Positions 34,006-42,653 of a stretch of 64,000 bases of DNA are shown one piece after another. The stretch comes from Thermohalobaculum sp965247385 (GTDB taxonomy: Bacteria > Pseudomonadota > Alphaproteobacteria > Rhodobacterales > Rhodobacteraceae): contig CBDFHG010000002.1 of the NCBI GenBank assembly GCA_965247385.1, forward strand, positions 372,001-436,000, read 5' to 3'. Made by a program: the position numbers and the translations under genes. Numbering within the stretch: position 1 is the first letter of the stretch; each line of letters opens with the position of its first letter. The notes under the pieces were generated by a model. It was not told the origin of the DNA. It made no database searches and was given only the letters and a program-made list of their open reading frames with translations.

Positions 34006-35379
34006 TCACGATTGCGGACGCCCTCGTAATACGAAGAATCTCCGGTGGTAATTCCACACCAGGCCAAGGTGTTGTACGGTTAATTTACCGATCGAGGCGA
34101 GCAAGCCGTAACCGGCGACATGTTCATCGCGCTGCGCCGTCACCAGTCTTTGGCGCGCTTCGAGCACCTCCTGTTCCGCATCGAGCACGTCGAGCGTGGT
34201 GCGCGATCCGACCTTGGCCTCTTCCTGCACCCCCTCGAAGGCGAGCTGGGCGGCGGAGACCTCCAACTGGCCGGCGCGGATCGAGGCGCGTGCGACATCA
34301 AGATCGGCCCAGGAGGTGCCGACATTGCGTGCCGCGGCGCGCAAGTTGGTGTCGATGTCGGCCGAGGCACCCTCGGCCGCCGCCTGCGCCTCGCGCACTC
34401 TCGAATAGTTGAACCCGCCGGAGTAGAAGGGGAAGGTCACGAAAACGCCGATCGTGGCCGATTCTGGACCCGCCGCGCCATCCGAGAACGTCTCATCCGA
34501 AGCAACCTGGCCTTGCAGCGAAACCTGCGGCAGCAGCGCGCCGATGGCGGCGCGCACATCGCTGCCGATTGCTTCACGCTCGAGCCGGGCAGCGATCACG
34601 CTCGGGTCGTCGCGCAGAGCCATGGCCACGGCCTCGTCATGACCCGAAGGCAGATCGGGCAGCGGCGGCGGCGGCTGCAGTTCGTCAGGATATTCTCCCA
34701 CCACCCGCTGATAGGCCTCGCGCGCGTTCGCCAAAAACCCCTTGGACGCCGCCAAACGGCTGCGCGCGGCGGCCAGCCGGGCCCGCGCCTGCTCAACGTC
34801 GGTGCGGGTGACCTCGCCGACCTCGAACCGTTCGCGCGCCGCGCGAAGCTGCTCGGTCAGCACCCGAACGTTGTTGCGGGATATCGACACCAACTCTTTG
34901 CCCAGTCGAACGTCGGAAAAGGCGGTCACTACGTCGAGCAGGATCTGCTGCTCGGTCACGATCAGAAACGCCTCCTGCTCCGAGATCCGGGTCTCGGCCG
35001 CCTCGGTCGCGTTCTCGACCTGCCCGCCGGTGTAGAGCGGTTGCGAAAAACCAAGCGTGACGCTGGTCGGATAGTTGGGAAAATTCGCTCCGGGAGGGCT
35101 ATTGGTTCGCGTCACTGCACTGGCGTTTAATTCGCCTTCGACCTGTATCCGGCCCCCGGCCCGGGCCTGCACCGCCCGCTCGGAGAGCACCCTGACATCG
35201 GCCCGCGATGCCGCCAGTTCCGGACTGTTGAGATAGGCCGTAACCATGGCGTCGGGCAGTGATTGCGCCAGTACGGCGAGGGGAGACAACGCGGCGGCGG
35301 CCAAGGCACCGCAGAACACCGTTACATGTAGATTTCGGCTCGCTTTACGAATTTTTTGCACGCTCTCGCCCCTTACCAT
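34006..35379 (-). CDS. tolC: TolC-family outer-membrane channel (3' end probably frameshifted)
   Basis: A 457-residue TolC-type trimeric efflux/secretion channel. N-terminal signal peptide (about residues 20-38, GALAAAALSPLAVLAQ), then SLPDAMVTAYLNSPELAASR and a repeated two-fold architecture: RFEVGEVTRTDVEQARARLA in the first half, EEAKVGSRTTLDVLDAEQEV in the second. The last residues after HLGL (VWNYHRRFFVLRGRPQS) look unnatural. Removing one G gives an alternative tail ending DASDDTVWRLNWRP with a stop at 33951. So the gene probably suffered a late frameshift and may still be functional because the barrel and coiled coils are intact. Confidence 0.9.
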   Translation of the reverse strand: MVRGESVQKIRKASRNLHVTVFCGALAAAALSPLAVLAQSLPDAMVTAYLNSPELAASRADVRVLSERAVQARAGGRIQVEGELNASAVTRTNSPPGANFPNYPTSVTLGFSQPLYTGGQVENATEAAETRISEQEAFLIVTEQQILLDVVTAFSDVRLGKELVSISRNNVRVLTEQLRAARERFEVGEVTRTDVEQARARLAAARSRLAASKGFLANAREAYQRVVGEYPDELQPPPPLPDLPSGHDEAVAMALRDDPSVIAARLEREAIGSDVRAAIGALLPQVSLQGQVASDETFSDGAAGPESATIGVFVTFPFYSGGFNYSRVREAQAAAEGASADIDTNLRAAARNVGTSWADLDVARASIRAGQLEVSAAQLAFEGVQEEAKVGSRTTLDVLDAEQEVLEARQRLVTAQRDEHVAGYGLLASIGKLTVQHLGLVWNYHRRFFVLRGRPQS

Positions 35380-35400
35380 TTCCCTGTTCAGTCCAGCCCG

Positions 35401-36054
35401 TCAGAACGCGAATTCGGCGGTTCTCTCGAATCCAGCCAGCAGTGGCGCGTCGGCATCGAAGACATAGCGCCGCGACACTCCGGCCCCAGCGCGAGTCAGT
35501 ACGCAGCATTGGCCGATACCACGGTCCTGGAACAGCGCCACCAATCGTCCGCCTTCCTTGAGTTGGGCGCACAGAGCGTCGGACAGAGTCTCGACCGCTC
35601 CGTTGATGATGATCACGTCGTAGGGGCCGTGGGCGACATCCCCTGCCGCCGGGTCGCCCTGGCTGACCACCGCATTGTCGGCCTCGATATTGGCGAGTAG
35701 CGTCTGCGCGCCGTCGGCCAGATCCGCATCGGGCTCGATGGCGACCACCGCCTCGGCCATGCGCGCGATCACGGCGGTGGAATACCCCGTTCCCGGCGCC
35801 AGATCGAGCACCAGGTCGTTCGGGCCGATGGCCGCTGTCTCCAGCATCTTGGCGAAGGTGCGCGGTTCCAACAGCACCCGCCCGGGCGCCAGTTCGATCT
35901 CGGCCCCGGCATAGGCGACATCGCGCTTGGCCTTGGCGACGAACAACTCGCGCGGGGCCCATAGCATGGCTTCGATGATGGCGTAGCGGGTTACATCGGA
36001 GGGCCGCACCTGGCAGTCGACCATGGCCTGGCGGGCAGTAGTGAAGTCTGTCAT
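35401..36054 (-). CDS. pcm: Protein-L-isoaspartate O-methyltransferase-like protein
   Basis: A 217-residue SAM-dependent methyltransferase of the PCMT family, the form that sits next to tolC in Rhodobacterales. N-terminal ARQAMVDCQVRPSDVTRYAI and EAMLWAPRELFV are typical; the SAM-binding loop reads LVLDLAPGTGYSTAVIARMA; later GPYDVIIINGAVETLSDALC and LKEGGRLVALF. Whether it repairs isoaspartyl residues is uncertain, since this subfamily lacks parts of the canonical Pcm substrate loop. It ends 21 bases before tolC. Confidence 0.85.
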   Translation of the reverse strand: MTDFTTARQAMVDCQVRPSDVTRYAIIEAMLWAPRELFVAKAKRDVAYAGAEIELAPGRVLLEPRTFAKMLETAAIGPNDLVLDLAPGTGYSTAVIARMAEAVVAIEPDADLADGAQTLLANIEADNAVVSQGDPAAGDVAHGPYDVIIINGAVETLSDALCAQLKEGGRLVALFQDRGIGQCCVLTRAGAGVSRRYVFDADAPLLAGFERTAEFAF

Positions 36055-36163
36055 GCAATATATCCCGTCTTCAGGGCCTGATCTTCAGGGCAGTGGCGCT
36101 ATACTCATTGCCACATCCAGGTATGGCGCGCAACCGATCCGAGCACGGCATTGCCGGGCCATC

Positions 36164-38010
36164 CCCTGATTCTGGATCAAAAAAGTTGAAATTCCCCGTT
36201 GTCTTTGAATCTAAAGGGATTTATGATGGTTTTTGCGATTAACTCCATCACCAACGGGGTGAAAATAACATGGCACAGGGCATTCTTCCTTTCGAGTACG
36301 AAAGCGAACCGGGCAGCAGCGATCTGACGGGTTTTGCCGGGATTGGTGTTTACCTTGATTTGATTGAGGCATCGGGACTGGCGGCTGCGGTGCGGCGCGA
36401 GGTGCGGGTGGCGGGGCGGCAGGGCTGGCTGGATGTGCAGATGATCATCACGGTGATCGCACTCAATCTGTGCGGGGGTGATCGGGTCGAGGATCTGGAA
36501 CGCCTGGAGGCGGACGCCGGCTTTGCCGCGACCATGGATGCGGTTGAGCGGCGGCTGTTGGTGCGCCGGGAACGGCGGCAACTGAAGAGCCGGTTTCGGC
36601 GCGGTCGCGGGCGCAGCGTGCCTTCGCCGTCGGCTCTGTCGGGCTGGTTGGAACGCTTCCACGACGCAGGCCAGGAAGATCTGCGGGAGGCCGGGCGTGC
36701 CTTCATCCCGCGCCCGTCGGCGGGTCTGCCTGGTCTGCGGCGTGTCAATCAGGCGCTGGTGTCATTTCTGCAGCACCATCGCAGGCAGGGCTCGGCGACG
36801 CTGGACATGGACGCGACGCTGGTGCAGAGCCACAAGCGCCAGGCGGAATACTGCTACAAGAAGTTCAAGGCCTATCAGCCGTTGAACACCTGGTGGGCGG
36901 AACAGCAGGTGATCGTGCATTCCGAGTTCCGCGACGGCAATGTGCCGGCTGGCTATCGGCAGTTGCAGGTGTTGCAGGCCTCGCTGGCGGCGCTGCCTGG
37001 GGGCGTGGACAAGGTCTATCTGCGCTCGGACACGGCGGGTTATCAGAAGGATCTACTGCTCTATTGTGGCGAGGGCCGGGACAAGGTTTTCGGGGTGATC
37101 GAGTTCGCCGTCGGCGCCAACGTGACGGCGGAATTCCGGCGTGCTGCCCTGGCCGTGCCGGAGGCCGAGTGGCGGCCGCTGGATCGTGTTTTTGACGGGC
37201 AACGTCAGGAGACCGGCCAGGAGTGGGCGGAGGTCTGCCATGTACCGAGTTGGGTGGGCGAGAGCAAGACGCGGGCGGATTACCGCTTCCTGGCGATCCG
37301 GGAGCCGCTGGAACAGTTGGAGCTTGGCGATGGGGATCAGTTGCCGTTCCCGACCGCGGAGTTTGCCTCGAAGGGGCGCAGCAAGCTGTTCGCCCTGGTC
37401 ACCAACCGTGATCTGCCGGGCGATGAGGTGATCTGGTGGTCCCGGGAGCGCTGTGGCAAGAGCGAGGAAGTCCACGCGGTGATGAAGCACGACCTGGCTG
37501 GCGGCACCCTGCCCTCGGGTCTGTTCGGAGCCAATGCGGCCTGGTGGGCGATCATGGTGCTGGCGCATAATTTGAACGCGGTGATGAAGCAACTGGTTCT
37601 GGGACCGGCCTGGGTGGCACGGCGGATGAAGGCCTTGCGCCTGGCTCTGATCGCCCTGCCTGGCCGGGTGATCCGTCATGCGCGGCGGCTGATCATCCGT
37701 TTGGGGAGCGAAGCGGGGCTCGATCTGGTGCTGAGCGCCAGGCGGAAGATCCTGGCCCTGGCGCGCGGCCCGACCTGACGGCTCCAGCCTGCCACGATAT
37801 CCTTGCTGAAGTGCGATGCCGGCTCCCGGCCAGGGCTTCGCTTGGCCAACGGACAGGCGCGGGACCCGCAAAACGCGTGGCCACCTTGAGAATATCTCCT
37901 CGAGCGCGAAATCCGCGGGAGTGGTGCCCGGGCGCGGGGCGAAAACCCCACAACGGCACCCATCGCCGCCCCTGCCGAGGCGCGTCAGGGATTTAGTTCG
38001 GGAATCCTGG
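36164..38010 (+). mobile_element. IS1380-family insertion sequence, complete, CATC target duplication
   Basis: Element of about 1,847 bp. CATC flanks it on both sides (36160-36163 and 38011-38014), the 4-bp duplication expected of IS1380. The termini are imperfect inverted repeats: left CCCTGATTCTGGATC (36164-36178), right complement CCAGGATTCCCGAAC (38010-37996), ten of fifteen positions equal. It encodes an intact transposase. It inserted 83 bp upstream of tRNA-Cys and after the pcm start region, so it may have displaced the promoter regions of both. Confidence 0.85.
36270..37778 (+). CDS. IS1380-family transposase
   Basis: A full-length 502-residue DDE transposase. N-terminal LPFEYESEPGSSDLTGFAGI; first catalytic Asp in SATLDMDATLVQSHKRQAEY; YNCYKKFKAYQPLNTWW-type block (here CYKKFKAYQPLNTWWAEQQ); second Asp in VYLRSDTAGYQKDLLLYC; Glu region ERCGKSEEVHAVMKHDLAGG. 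C-terminal LVLSARRKILALARGPT. No lesion is apparent, so the element could be active. Confidence 0.93.
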   Translation: MAQGILPFEYESEPGSSDLTGFAGIGVYLDLIEASGLAAAVRREVRVAGRQGWLDVQMIITVIALNLCGGDRVEDLERLEADAGFAATMDAVERRLLVRRERRQLKSRFRRGRGRSVPSPSALSGWLERFHDAGQEDLREAGRAFIPRPSAGLPGLRRVNQALVSFLQHHRRQGSATLDMDATLVQSHKRQAEYCYKKFKAYQPLNTWWAEQQVIVHSEFRDGNVPAGYRQLQVLQASLAALPGGVDKVYLRSDTAGYQKDLLLYCGEGRDKVFGVIEFAVGANVTAEFRRAALAVPEAEWRPLDRVFDGQRQETGQEWAEVCHVPSWVGESKTRADYRFLAIREPLEQLELGDGDQLPFPTAEFASKGRSKLFALVTNRDLPGDEVIWWSRERCGKSEEVHAVMKHDLAGGTLPSGLFGANAAWWAIMVLAHNLNAVMKQLVLGPAWVARRMKALRLALIALPGRVIRHARRLIIRLGSEAGLDLVLSARRKILALARGPT

Positions 38011-38093
38011 CATCGCAACGCGCTTGCTTTCTGCAATCGCCCGTTCTAAGGCTCTCGGCGTTCGCTTTGGGGCCTGCCCGGGCGAGCCCAGGC

Positions 38094-38167
38094 GGCGACG
38101 TGGCGGAGTGGTTACGCAGCGGATTGCAAATCCGTGTACGCCGGTTCGATTCCGGCCGTCGCCTCCA
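38094..38167 (+). tRNA. tRNA-Cys (anticodon GCA)
   Basis: A 74-base cloverleaf. The acceptor arms GGCGACG (38094-38100) and CGTCGCC (38157-38163) pair; the anticodon stem encloses TTGCAAA with anticodon GCA; the T arm is CCGG-TTCGATT-CCGG. The 3' end is TCCA (38164-38167), so CCA is encoded. It lies between two insertion sequences, 83 bp after IS1380 and 46 bp before the IS4-type element. Confidence 0.96.
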
Positions 38168-38204
38168 CCCTCTCCCCGATATATTCCTCGCGACGCCTTA
38201 TTGC

Positions 38205-39666
38205 CAGCGCAGCCAGCAATTCTCATTATGGCGTTACAAAGGGGATTCCCAAGGCGGCAAATATGTGAATGATACCATATATGGTTATCGATTCTCTCAT
38301 GGACACTCTGCGTAGCCGTTGCGCGATGTTCCCCGACATGCGCACGGGGAGCAATTTGAGCTACACTATGGCCGATATCGGCATGGCTGCATTTTCGGTA
38401 TTTTTTATGCAGAGCCCGTCCTTTTTGTCGCATCAGCGGGCGTTGGAAAAGCGTCGGGCGCGGTCGAACTGCGAGACGCTGTTCGCCATTGAGAAGATCC
38501 CTACCGACAATCATGTTCGCACAATGCTTGATCCGGTGGAACCCGATGGGCTGTTCGCGTTGTTCGGGCAAGCCCTTGGCTTGCTTGCGGACAGAGGCGG
38601 TCTGAAGGATTTTCAGAAGCTCGGCGGACGGCTTCTGATTGCCCTTGACGGCACCGAGTATTTCACCTCGCAAAAGCTTCATTGCCCGAATTGCTCGCAG
38701 CGCAAACGCCATAACGGCGTCATGGAATATTACCACTCCATGCTCTCGGCGGCGGTGGTGGCACCTGGCCATAATTGTGCCATGGTGCTTGAACCGGAGT
38801 TCATCGCACCGCAGGACGGACATGACAAACAGGACTGCGAAAATGCCGCCACGAAGCGCTGGCTTTGCCGCTTCGGGCCGCAATACGCGCATCTCGGGCC
38901 GGTCTATCTGGGCGATGATCTATATTCCCGTCAGCCGATTTGCGAGTCGGTTCAACGGGTTGGCGGCAATTTCATCTTCACCGCCAAACCCTCATCGCAC
39001 CGCTGTCTCTACGAATGGCTCCATGGCGTCGAATTGCCGAGCCTTGAGAAAAAGCTGAAAAAGGGCCGCAGCGTCGTTACTCATCGCTACCGCTGGATGG
39101 AAGATGTTCCCCTCCGTGACGGGAAAGACGCATTGCATGTCAATTGGCTTCAGATCGAGATCATCAACAAAGCCGGCAAGGTGACCTACACCAACAGCTT
39201 CGTCACCGATCTGCCGGTCAACGAAGAAACCGTCGTCGAGTTGGCCACCTGTGGCCGGGCGCGCTGGAAGATCGAGAACGAAACTTTCAATACCCTGAAG
39301 ACCAGGGGTTACCATCTGGAGCACAATTTCGGCCATGGCAAGGAACACCTGGCCAACCTTCTCATAACCATGAACCTGCTCGCCTTCGCGTTCCACACGG
39401 TCTGTGACCTGGTGAGCAAGCGCTGGCATGAGGCACGTGAAGCGTTCGGCGCGCGACGGCAGTTCTTCCAGGACCTGCGGAGCATCACCAGATATCACCT
39501 GTTCACCGACTGGGGCGCGCTCATCCGCACGATGATAACCGGCGAACCGCCGCCGGAACCAAAACTGCGCTAAAGCACCCGCTCAAGCCTCAGCACAACA
39601 CAAAAATGAGAAGACAAAACATCATCGCAGAAAATCAAGCCATAATGAGAATTGCTGCAGCGCAGC
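38205..39666 (+). mobile_element. IS4-type insertion sequence with a 9-bp target duplication
   Basis: The element spans 38214-39657 (1,444 bp) and ends in perfect 19-bp inverted repeats, left CAGCAATTCTCATTATGGC (38214-38232), right its complement (39639-39657). Both are flanked by CAGCGCAGC (38205-38213 and 39658-39666), a 9-bp target duplication. The duplication length and the transposase type suggest the IS4 superfamily. It inserted 46 bp downstream of tRNA-Cys and its perfect repeats and intact gene point to a recent insertion. Confidence 0.9.
38269..39573 (+). CDS. IS4-superfamily transposase
   Basis: A 434-residue DDE transposase. Catalytic residues: Asp in LLIALDGTEYFTSQKLHCPN, Asp in VYLGDDLYSRQPICESVQ, Glu in GRARWKIENETFNTLKTRGY, followed by HLEHNFGHGKEHLANLLITM. 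A CPNC motif near residue 140 could bind zinc. The start at 38269 gives MIPYMVIDSLMDTL; internal Met at residues 5 and 11 are alternatives. The group is often labelled ISNCY or IS4-like; I cannot decide between these. Confidence 0.85.
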   Translation: MIPYMVIDSLMDTLRSRCAMFPDMRTGSNLSYTMADIGMAAFSVFFMQSPSFLSHQRALEKRRARSNCETLFAIEKIPTDNHVRTMLDPVEPDGLFALFGQALGLLADRGGLKDFQKLGGRLLIALDGTEYFTSQKLHCPNCSQRKRHNGVMEYYHSMLSAAVVAPGHNCAMVLEPEFIAPQDGHDKQDCENAATKRWLCRFGPQYAHLGPVYLGDDLYSRQPICESVQRVGGNFIFTAKPSSHRCLYEWLHGVELPSLEKKLKKGRSVVTHRYRWMEDVPLRDGKDALHVNWLQIEIINKAGKVTYTNSFVTDLPVNEETVVELATCGRARWKIENETFNTLKTRGYHLEHNFGHGKEHLANLLITMNLLAFAFHTVCDLVSKRWHEAREAFGARRQFFQDLRSITRYHLFTDWGALIRTMITGEPPPEPKLR

Positions 39667-39882
39667 CTTCCGTCTTGATTCATGGCAAACATGAAAAAAC
39701 CTGCGGTCATGTCGGTGACGCGACATTTTATGTCGCCCATACATCCCTACGCTCAGATAAATTGCCGGTGATACTCACCCAAGAAGGGCAAATTCGTCCT
39801 TGGCCGTATCGGTTCACCATGCTTAGGTGGCATAGCAACAACGATAACATCCTGGCACCCCGCCAGGGACGGGAGGTAAAAC
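39667..39882. promoter_or_regulatory. Leader of the ABC importer operon, with two hairpins
   Basis: GCGACAT (39720-39726) pairs with ATGTCGC (39730-39736) across TTT, a 17-base palindrome that could be an operator. A second hairpin, CCTGGC/GCCAGG (39851-39856 with 39862-39867), stands directly before the GGGAGGT ribosome-binding site. The insertion of the IS4-type element has separated this leader from tRNA-Cys; the promoter itself is not obvious. Confidence 0.4.
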
Positions 39883-41526
39883 ATGACCAAGATGATGATG
39901 ACAGACCGCACGCTGCACCCGATGGCGGAGCCGGTTGCTGCGGACTACAAAGCGGGCAAGCTCGACCGTCGCGAGTATATGGCGACCATGGCCGCCCTCG
40001 GCGTAACGGCGACCGGAGCATTCACGCTGGGTGGCATCGTGCCGACCCCGGCAGCGGCCGCGACGCCCAAAAAGGGCGGCGTCATGCGGATTTCGATGAA
40101 CATCAAGGCGTTCAAAGACCCACGGACCTTCGACTGGTCGGAGATTGCCACCCCTGCCCGCCAGTGCAACGAGTACCTGGTGCGCTGGAACCGAGACTTC
40201 ACATTTGAGGGTTGGCTGCTCGAGAGCTGGGAAGCAACTGACAATGCCAAGACATACACACTGAATGTGCGCAAGGGCGTCAAGTGGTCAAACGGCGACG
40301 ACTTCAACGCCGACGACGTGATCTTCAACATCACTCGCTGGTGCGACGGCAACGTCGAGGGCAATTCGGTCGCCACCCGCATGGGCGGACTCGTAGACCC
40401 GGACACCAAGGTTCTGCGTGATGGCGGTCTCGAACGCGTGGATGACCACACTGTCCGCATCAACCTACCGGCGGCGGACATCTCGCTGATTGCCGGCATG
40501 TCGGATTACCCGGCCTTGATCATGCATCGCAGTTACGATGGCGGCGACGATCCGTTACAGGCGCTGGCGATCACTACCGGCCCGTGCGAACTGGTGAGTT
40601 GGGATGCCGGTGTCGGCGCAGAGGTCCGGCGCAAGGACGGCGCCTGGTGGAACGGCGATTTCTGGCTTGACGGCGTCCAGTGGTTCGATCACGGCACGGA
40701 CCCGACAGCGATGATCGCGGCCCTCGAATCCGAAGAGGTCGATGGCACCTATGAGACCAAAGCCGACTCGCTTGCGCAGGTCGAATCCGTTGGCATTATC
40801 AACTCCGAGATTGCCACCGGTGCGACCATCGTCATCCGAACCAATATCACCACCCCGCCGTATGGCGATATCCGCGTACGTCGTGCGTTCCAGATGGCGG
40901 TCGACAACAACATCGTGTTGCAACTCGGCATCGACGGTGCCGGACGGGAAGCGGAAAACCACCATGTCGGCCCGATGCATGTCGAATACGCGGATATCGG
41001 CCCGCATGTCCGTGATGTCGAGAAGTCGAAGGAGTTGCTGGCCGAGGCCGGCCACACCGACACCGAGTTCGAACTGATCTCGGTCGACGACGATTGGAAC
41101 CGAAACACCGTCGACGCGGCAGCGGCCCAGATGCGAGACGCCGGCATCAACATCAAGCGGACGGTGATCCCGGGTTCGACCTTCTGGAACAACTGGGCGA
41201 AGTATCCGCACTCCGCAACCCAATGGAATGGCCGCCCGCTGGGGGTACAGGTTCTGACACTTGCCTACAAGAGCGGTGTGGCGTGGAACGAGACCGCTTA
41301 TGCGGATGACGAGTTCGACTCACTGCTGGGGCAGGCACTGGCAACGCCGGATGCCGACGCGCGCCGCAAAATCATGGCCAAGATCGAGAAGAACCTGCGG
41401 GATTCTGGTGTGATCGTCCAACCCTTCTGGCGCTCGATCTTCCGCTCGCACCGCGAAGGCGTGCACGGCTTCGAAATGCACCAGGGCTTCGAGCAGCACC
41501 TCGATCTGGTCTGGCTCGACAGCTGA
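39883..41526 (+). CDS. Peptide/nickel-type ABC transporter, substrate-binding protein
   Basis: A 547-residue SBP_bac_5 (DppA/OppA-like) periplasmic protein. The N-terminus has DRREYMATMAALGVTATGAF, which looks like a Tat signal with the twin Arg in RREYM, followed by cleavage near PTPAAAA. Family motif: ESWEATDNAKTYTLNVRKGV, KWSNGDDFNADDVIFNITRW. Good ribosome-binding site (GGGAGGT). First gene of an operon with two permeases and a fused ATPase. The ligand is unknown; the family binds di- and oligopeptides, but also glutathione, sugars, nickel complexes and others. Confidence 0.9.
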   Translation: MTKMMMTDRTLHPMAEPVAADYKAGKLDRREYMATMAALGVTATGAFTLGGIVPTPAAAATPKKGGVMRISMNIKAFKDPRTFDWSEIATPARQCNEYLVRWNRDFTFEGWLLESWEATDNAKTYTLNVRKGVKWSNGDDFNADDVIFNITRWCDGNVEGNSVATRMGGLVDPDTKVLRDGGLERVDDHTVRINLPAADISLIAGMSDYPALIMHRSYDGGDDPLQALAITTGPCELVSWDAGVGAEVRRKDGAWWNGDFWLDGVQWFDHGTDPTAMIAALESEEVDGTYETKADSLAQVESVGIINSEIATGATIVIRTNITTPPYGDIRVRRAFQMAVDNNIVLQLGIDGAGREAENHHVGPMHVEYADIGPHVRDVEKSKELLAEAGHTDTEFELISVDDDWNRNTVDAAAAQMRDAGINIKRTVIPGSTFWNNWAKYPHSATQWNGRPLGVQVLTLAYKSGVAWNETAYADDEFDSLLGQALATPDADARRKIMAKIEKNLRDSGVIVQPFWRSIFRSHREGVHGFEMHQGFEQHLDLVWLDS

Positions 41527-41582
41527 TCCAAGACCGATCCAAGACCGATCCAAGACTGGGGGCAACCGCTAGGTTGCCCCCA
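41525..41582 (+). other. Triple 11-bp repeat and stem-loop between binding protein and permease
   Basis: GATCCAAGACC occurs three times in direct tandem (41525-41535, 41536-41546, 41547-41557, the last ending in T), starting in the stop codon of the binding protein. It runs into a perfect 11-bp stem, TGGGGGCAACC (41557-41567), loop GCTA, GGTTGCCCCCA (41572-41582). No T-run follows. Such stem-loops between the binding protein and permease genes commonly stabilise the upstream mRNA, giving excess binding protein. Confidence 0.8.
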
Positions 41583-41660
41583 CACTGCCCGCACGGATGC
41601 GGCGTCGCCGCATGATATAACAAGACCACTCCCGGCGGGCGAAACGACAGGGGTTGTTAC

Positions 41661-42635
41661 ATGTTCATATTCATCCTTCGCCGTATCGGCGCGATGCTCG
41701 CGACCATGCTCGCGCTGACCTTCATCGTCTTCTACCTGGTGAACCTTCCCGGGAACCTGGAGAAGATTGCGAAGACCGAAGGCAATATGCGCATGACCGA
41801 CGAGCAGGTCGCGAGCTGGCTGGAGAAGGAAGGTTTCAGCCGCCCGTTCCTGACCCGTTACGGCGAGTGGGTCGCCGGCACGTTGCAGGGCGACATGGGC
41901 TGGTCGCGGGTGTTCCGCAAACCGGTCAGCGAGGTGGTGAGCGAACGTCTCGGCTACACCGGCGTCCTGATGTTCTGGGTGATGATCGTGATGGTGCCGA
42001 TGGCGCTGATTGTCGGCATCATGGCCGGGATGCGCGAGGGATCATATCTCGATCGAAGTTTGTCGGTCGGCTCGATCGTATCGACCTCGGCGCCAGAATA
42101 CGTCACCGGGATCGTCTTTACCGTGATCTTCGCAACTTCCTTCGGATACATGGCAAAGGAAACCAGTTGGTGGCCTGACTGGCTGGTTTTCAAGGGCATT
42201 GCCAATGCCGGGAAAGTGAACTTCTGGAACTTCACCCTTCCGGTCATGACCATGGCGATCTACGGGATGGGCTATATCGCCCGGCTGACCCGGGCCTCGA
42301 TGGTCGAGGTGATGACCTCGCAATACATCCGCACCGCCCGGCTGAAAGGTCTCGATTTCCGCGCAGTGGTGCTGAAACATGCACTGCGGAACGCGCTGAT
42401 CACTCCCTTCACCGTGATCATGCTGCAATTCCCCTGGCTGTTAAGCGGTGTTGTCGTGGTCGAAGCGATGTTCAACTACAAAGGCTTCGGCTTCATCCTG
42501 GTGCAGGCGGCGGGAAACAACGACATCGACCTGCTGCTGGCGATCTCGTGGGTGGCGGTGATCGTCGTACTGCTGACCCAACTCATGTCCGATATCGGAT
42601 ATGCCTATCTCAACCCGCGCATCCGCGTAAAATAA
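41661..42635 (+). CDS. ABC transporter permease (DppB-like)
   Basis: A 324-residue inner-membrane permease. N-terminal FIFILRRIGAMLATMLALTF (first helix), a large periplasmic loop, and the cytoplasmic EAA-type loop YIARLTRASMVEVMTSQYIR followed by TARLKGLDFRAVVLKHALRN. About six helices. It partners the second permease 18 bases downstream. Confidence 0.92.
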   Translation: MFIFILRRIGAMLATMLALTFIVFYLVNLPGNLEKIAKTEGNMRMTDEQVASWLEKEGFSRPFLTRYGEWVAGTLQGDMGWSRVFRKPVSEVVSERLGYTGVLMFWVMIVMVPMALIVGIMAGMREGSYLDRSLSVGSIVSTSAPEYVTGIVFTVIFATSFGYMAKETSWWPDWLVFKGIANAGKVNFWNFTLPVMTMAIYGMGYIARLTRASMVEVMTSQYIRTARLKGLDFRAVVLKHALRNALITPFTVIMLQFPWLLSGVVVVEAMFNYKGFGFILVQAAGNNDIDLLLAISWVAVIVVLLTQLMSDIGYAYLNPRIRVK

Positions 42636-42653
42636 GAGCGAGGGGAGAAAGAC

